Part shown: positions 59,417 through 64,000 of the stretch, one piece after another
How positions within the stretch are numbered: position 1 is the first letter of the stretch
How the letters are laid out: each line of letters starts with the position of its first letter
Source of the DNA: Ampelocalamus luodianensis
Lineage: Eukaryota > Streptophyta > Magnoliopsida > Poales > Poaceae
DNA: 64,000 bases
Assembly (NCBI GenBank): GCA_036346255.1
Contig: CM070618.1
Span: 64,394,256-64,458,255 of the forward strand
Direction: 5' to 3'
The notes under the pieces: model-generated
The model's database searches: none
What the model was told of the DNA's origin: nothing
The model's input: the letters and a program-made list of their open reading frames with translations, nothing else
Position numbers and translations under genes: made by a program

Positions 59417-61492
59417 ATGGACCGAAACTGGATGTACGGTGCAAACCGTGTGAGTGAAGAGTACATTAATGGCGTGATTGCTTTTAAAAGAGCCGCGGAG
59501 CAGGATATGCTGAATAAGGGGATATAATTTATGTACTGTCCATGCATTGATTGCGTGTCAAGATTTTTAACAACCCGACGCAGATCGTAGGGCACTTGAT
59601 TCGAAGGGGTTTCAAAAAAGGGTATACATGTTGGACCAGTCACGGTGAAGAGCAGATTATACAGGAAGTTAATAATGATGACATCGCCGAGGAAGTTAAT
59701 AATGATGACATCGCCGAGGAAGTCAACGATATGCCGATGTGATCGTGTTTTTGATGACGATAGGTCGATGCGATGACAATCGGATCGGATGCTACGCAAT
59801 GCGTAAGGAAACTACAGTGAGAGAGTTTTGTAAATTCGAGCGCTTAATGGAGGACTCGGGAAACCTTTGTTCCTGGTCGTAGCCGAATACACAAGGTTGT
59901 CAATCAGATTTGAACTGCTGAAATTGAAGGCGAGCAATGGTTGGTCCGACAAGAGTTTCACGGCGTTGTTAGGTCTCTAGCGGACATTCTTCCGGAGGGA
60001 AACGTGTTACCAAGATCACCTACCAAGCCAAGAAGGTTCTTTGTTCATTGGGAATGGAAGTAGAAAGAATACATGCATGTCCGAACGATTGTATCATGTA
60101 TCGAAAGAGTATGCGACTTGCATGTATGTCCGTGTGCAAAGCATCCCGATACAAGCGTAAGAATCTTCGCTAAGGTGAAGCAAGGACCTCTGCTAAGGTG
60201 TTGTGGTATCTACCGTGATCCCACGTTTGAAGCGTTTATTTGCGAACCGAAAGGAGGCAAGATTGCTGCGTTGGCACTCGAGGAGCGTAAGAAAGATGGA
60301 AAACTAAGACACCATGCCGATTACGCGATTGGAGAAACTCGATCGGACCTTCAAAGAGTTGGTGCGGAACCGAGGAACATAAGGTTAGGGTTGAGTACAG
60401 ATGGAATGAATCCTTTCGGTAGCATGAGCAAACGACATAGCTTTGACCCGTGAATCTATGTATGTACAACCTTCCTCCGTGGCGTGTATGAAGCGGAAGT
60501 ATATTTTGATGTCACTACTTATCCAAGGGCCAAGCCACCGGGAACGATATTGATGTGTACCTAGCACCATTCTTGGATGATCTTGTGACCTTTGTGGAGC
60601 GAAGGGTACAAGTATGTGATGCGCATAAACGAGAACTTCTCTTTACGCGCCATGTTGTTCTCGCACTATCAATGATTTTCCCGCCTTGGTTATGCAACCA
60701 AGAGGTCATTGAGTTCGGGTCGACTACATGACTCGGGTGGAACCGATAGGTGTGCCTCTATCTCGTCATGAGAGAATTTGGATGGTGTCGGGACCATCGG
60801 AAGGAAATCAATCACCCCGATCGGATACGCACGCTCAAGCCCATTTCACGGTCTTGCAACATATGACACAAGTGTCCCGCACATCGACGAGCACAAAGAC
60901 ATGGTACGCCATGCGAATCTAGACCGGTCGGAGGTTTGGATCACGAGAGCACAACCGCTTGTTCAACGAATGGTTAAAGGTGTGAATCATGACCGGAGGT
61001 CATCAAGTGATATCTGTTGCTATGCTTGGCAAAAGGGCCACAATTTACAATTTTCACATGGCAAGGATATGACATAAATGGGTACACATTTTATACGGCA
61101 ACTCAGATAGGAAGAGCACACCTGATCAGCGGTGTCCGCATAGATGCATTCGATACCGATGGGTGAGGAGCTGTGACTATGGGCAAATAGAGGAGATATG
61201 GGAGCTCGACTACGTGCTTTTCAAGATCCCCATATTTCGTGCCGTTGGGTCCATCTCCACGGTGAAGGTCGACAAGTGCAACGTCACTCTAGTGGACCTC
61301 GATCGTGTCGGATACAAAGACGAACCATTCGTATTGGCTAACCAAGTTGTTCAAGTCTTCTATGTAACCGACCCGGCAAATAAGAAGCGTCACGTAGTTC
61401 TTCATGGAAAAAGAAGGATTATCGGAGTTGAGAATATAGTGGACGAGGAAGAATACAATCAATTTGATGAGTTGCCTCCTTTGGAGACGTGA
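59417..61492 (+). pseudogene. CACTA TNP2-type transposase pseudogene
   Basis: The start MDRNWMYGANRVSEEYINGV opens the transposase-associated domain. CPCIDCVSRF and, after a shift, HLIRRGFKKGYTCWTSHGEE complete it. NNDDIAEEV is tandemly repeated. TNP2 pieces follow in several frames: CIMYRKEY, STDGMNPFGSMSKRHS (60397-60444), AKPPGNDIDVYLAP, and IDEHKDMVRHANLDRSEVWI. The last part (61163-61492) is a DUF4216 domain: YGQIEEIWELDYVLFKIPIF, VDLDRVGYKDEPFVLANQVV and VVLHGKRRIIGVENIVDEEE. The usual enzyme has about 1000 residues. Here much of the catalytic TNP2 core is missing or frame-shifted, so it cannot work. TNP2 proteins bind CACTA ends and cut them. Confidence 0.88.
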
Positions 61493-61753
61493 TCGGGCTG
61501 AGGAAGAACCGGGGAGGAAGCTAGCTATATGCGTCGATCATCATGAAGGACTATATTTTAATTAAGAAATTACTCTATTGTAATTAATTTATTCCATAAC
61601 ATCCATGTGTTATGAACTTGTAATCTGTCGTACGTATATTTTGATGTCAATGTGGAATTGTAATCGCTCCTGTCCTTGTGGACCGTATATTTTGGTGCAT
61701 TAAAAATTCATTTAATTTGGAAAATAGTCCAGCTGCACCACCTTTCTAGAAAC

Positions 61754-62460
61754 CTAAAAAACTAAAATTTTATGGCAAATAGTCCAACACCTTTGCAAAG
61801 AAACTGGTATACTCATGCCTAATCCTGCAGTCGTCATCGCAGAAGACGACGAGTCGCCCCACCTTCCACACCGCAGCCGGTGCTCGTGCGGTGGCCATCC
61901 TCCGACAGCGCCCACACCCGCCCAGTGGCGGCCTTCTTCCCCACGCCGCGCTGGACCATGTCCGCGGCGAGCCTCGCACCGCTTGCACTCGGTTGGTCTT
62001 GTCCGCTCGCACCCCGCCGGCCGGCTCGTCCTCGACTGGCCGATGTATTGCTTCCCAACGTCGCGTGTCGCCGGCGTGTAGAGGAGGAGACCGAGCACGA
62101 GGCCGCGACCTTGTGGCGCCACGCCGCCGTTCAAGGAACATGAGGCGCTACCGCATATCTTGGGGTGCGAAGACAAACCCGAGGCCGACGATGAAACAAG
62201 CCCGGGTTGCGCGTGCCGGCAGGTGGTTGACGATCGCGAGGTAGCGCTCGTTGTCTCGCCACTTCATCGCCTCCTCTCGCTCGGCGCCACGCGCCTCCCA
62301 CGGCGTTCCTTGACACCTTGTATAAGGCCTTGCAACTCTAATATACGCACATACGAAAGTCTAGATGTTAGAATAAATAGTAGTACATACGTACGTATTT
62401 TGTAGGTATAAATATGTACATACGTTAATCGTAGGCTGCATAGGTCGCCCATGGCTGAGA
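61754..62460 (-). pseudogene. GC-rich minus-strand segment, possible captured gene fragment
   Basis: Downstream of TNP2 in the opposite direction. A candidate exon start ATGGGCGACCTATGCAGCC (about 62450) ends at a GTATGTAC donor. After an acceptor ATATTAG (about 62342) a frame gives SCKALYKVSRNAVGGAWRRA, and a shifted frame gives KWRDNERYLAIVNHLPARAT then RACFIVGLGFVFAPQDM. This is GC-rich and protein-like but matches no family I recognise. The frame breaks make the product doubtful. Confidence 0.35.
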
Positions 62461-62701
62461 GAGAGCGCGTCACCACGGTACCGACGATGTCGACGCGGCG
62501 ACATCGTGAGAAAGAGCGGCGATCACCGACCTCCTCGCCTTGGTGCCGCCATCATGCTCGCATGCTCACCTTGGCGATTGCCGCGCAGACGTACTCAAAA
62601 CCGTGAGACGAAGAGCGATGGGAGTTTAATCTTCGGTGAATTATTAATTCTGTCTTATAAAGAACTAGGAGTAACTGGCGTGCGAGACGAAGAGTCGACG
62701 G

Positions 62702-63142
62702 TTGTGCGATGGTGAGATGAAGAGACATATCGCGCGGGAGACGAAGAGGTAGGAAATATCCCAGACGGTTCTCCTTTGGAACCGTCTGTGATGATAATAT
62801 CACAGACGGTTCTATCGTGGAACCGTCTGTAACCATAATATCACAGATGGTTCTTTAATAGAGCCGTCTGTGATACTAGTATATTACAGACGGTTCTAAA
62901 ATTGAACCATCTATGATACTTGACCATATCACGTATGGTTTGTAAATAGAACCGCTGCGTGATGTGGATTATATCACGAGCGGTTGAATATAGAACCGTC
63001 AGTAATATACTAGTATCACGAGCGGCTCTATTAAAGAACCGCCTGTGATATTATGGTTCTGACGGTTCCACGATAGAACCGCTCGTGATATTTCCTACCT
63101 CTTCGTCTCTCGCGATATGTCTCTTCATCTCACCATCGCATA
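62702..63142. repeat. Long hairpin with palindromic array
   Basis: Outer arms at 62702-62755 and 63092-63142 are nearly complementary (GAGATGAAGAGACATATCGC versus its inverse). Between them (62756-63093) lie about nine ATCACAGACGGTT/AACCGTCTGTGAT units, some altered to CACGAGCGG. Confidence 0.88.
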
Positions 63143-63190
63143 CGACTCCCGATGATTTACGTCTCTTCGCCTCACGCTCGAATTTATTCC

Positions 63191-63200
63191 TTGTTTTATA
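63191..63200 (+). promoter_or_regulatory. TATA box, plus direction
   Basis: TTTATATAAAAGG, after the hairpin array and facing the frame at 63412-63795. A TTATAAAG-type box on the other side (about 62655) faces the opposite way. Confidence 0.4.
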
Positions 63201-63411
63201 TAAAAGGATCATCCGCCATTGAAGATGATCATCCCACACACTTATAAGAAAATGTAAATGGCCGCCTCTTCCTTGTCGCGGCATTGATAGCCTTCGCCGC
63301 CGCACTTGCATAAGCACCTCTCTCGTTGTGCGCTGAACCGTGCTGCGGAAGAACATTGTTTCAACAGTGTCTTCACTCCTCTGCCGGCCGAGAATTTGCC
63401 GGGCGGTGTGA

Positions 63412-63795
63412 CGCCACCTTCGCCGTCTTGACATCCTCCTCCACCGTGTCTTCCGAGTGATCTCCCACTTTCAACGAGTTTATCGTGTCGTCGACGTGGT
63501 CCTCCAAAATGAGGTTGCACATCTCCAAGAGGCTTGCCGTGACTTAGACTGCGTTATCGAGGCAGCAAGTGACCGAACCCATCAGGGCGAGACCCCTGAA
63601 GTAAGGGAATAGAGGCTATGGGCTCAATACTTCTTGATTCTACAGTACGATGGTCTTGAGGAGACACTCGAACGAGCGCGTCAGCGGGTGGACGCATTTC
63701 GGGCTTCGTTCGCTGCTGATCAGGAACCGTCCGATGCCGACGCCGTCGCCTATGAAGTATTGAAGACGGAGATAGCAGCTTACCTCCGTCACTAA
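63412..63795 (+). pseudogene. Unknown coiled-coil-like frame with one stop
   Basis: Frame from 63412 to the TAA at 63793 with a single TAG at 63610-63612. It reads RHLRRLDILLHRVFRVISHF, VVLQNEVAHLQEACRDLDCV and IEAASDRTHQGETPEV, then, after the stop, LEETLERARQRVDAFRASFA and ADAVAYEVLKTEIAAYLRH. Heptad-like leucine/valine spacing suggests a helical coiled coil. The true start could be upstream (TGA codons at 63334 and 63409 close this frame). I recognise no family. It sits in the CACTA element after an array and TATA box, so it may be an accessory protein or a captured fragment. Confidence 0.4.
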
Positions 63796-64000
63796 AAAGA
63801 CTTTATTTACAAATTTTTCGGTTTCTACCTTTTGAAGACTGTTATCTTTTCTTAATTTTTTTGTTTAATTATATCAGAGACGATTTAATTTTTTTGTTTA
63901 ATTATGTCAGCGACGTGTGATCTTTTCTTAATCTTTTTGTTTAATTATATGACAGACGGTTTGTAAAAGAACCGTCAGCGATAGGTCGATATCACGAGCA

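Larger units (their letters stand above)
53623..64000. mobile_element. Large CACTA (En/Spm-type) element, right end outside the window
   Basis: The left terminus CACTACTACAGAAAACG follows the trinucleotide ATC. The interior holds palindromic arrays of the ATCACAGACGGTT type (53640-54062, 58528-58862, 62756-63093 and from 63950), a minus-strand gene with an Ulp1-like domain, and a plus-strand TNP2-type transposase with Transpos_assoc and DUF4216 parts, all as in plant CACTA elements. No inverted TAGTG end was found inside the window, so the element, or a nest of two, continues beyond it. The coding parts contain stops and shifts. Confidence 0.8.

Overview
The window looks like repeat-rich nuclear DNA from a grass (monocot cereal, Oryza-like or a relative). 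The reasons are a SPOROCYTELESS-like/TIE (SPEAR) gene with plant splice sites and GC-rich exons, 4-kb LTRs with tRNA-iMet primer-binding sites, hAT, CACTA, Helitron and Mutator-like elements, and no bacterial gene organisation. The species is not determined. No rRNA, tRNA or CRISPR array was recognised.

Layout. 282-4281: a 4.0-kb LTR (antisense, 5-bp duplication TGTTG) carrying a decayed hAT fragment. 4282-9034: non-coding, with a 36-bp minisatellite. 9035-10575: the one intact host gene recognised, a five-exon SPEAR/TIE-type transcriptional adaptor with a C-terminal EAR motif. 10576-18979: non-coding DNA, a Mutator-like foldback MITE, a repeat of about 2.5 kb, a hAT remnant and a Helitron. 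The Helitron's 3' end is split by a solo LTR at 18980-23950, which itself holds a hAT MITE.

25425-42767 is a glyoxal oxidase (GLOX) gene broken into three pieces. A hAT element (26197-34405, duplication ACGCAGCA) sits in one exon, and a 4.4-kb solo LTR (26618-31040, duplication CAAGT) sits inside that hAT's transposase gene. A second block (34685-42320) of MITE, LTR and Ty1-copia pieces replaces the middle of GLOX. A second solo LTR of the 18980 family (42887-48386, duplication ATACT) lies just past the GLOX stop and contains a 1.3-kb non-autonomous CACTA element (duplication TTA).

48392-53622 is mostly non-coding, with one plausible small minus-strand gene, a region dense in GTTGCA words and a hAT MITE. 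From 53623 to the window end lies a large CACTA element that runs out of the window. It has a minus-strand gene with an Ulp1/C48-like domain, a plus-strand TNP2-type transposase pseudogene, and arrays of palindromic ATCACAGACGGTT units. Two internal arrays each lie between outward-facing TATA boxes and divergent reading frames. This repeated arrangement is the most unusual structure in the window.
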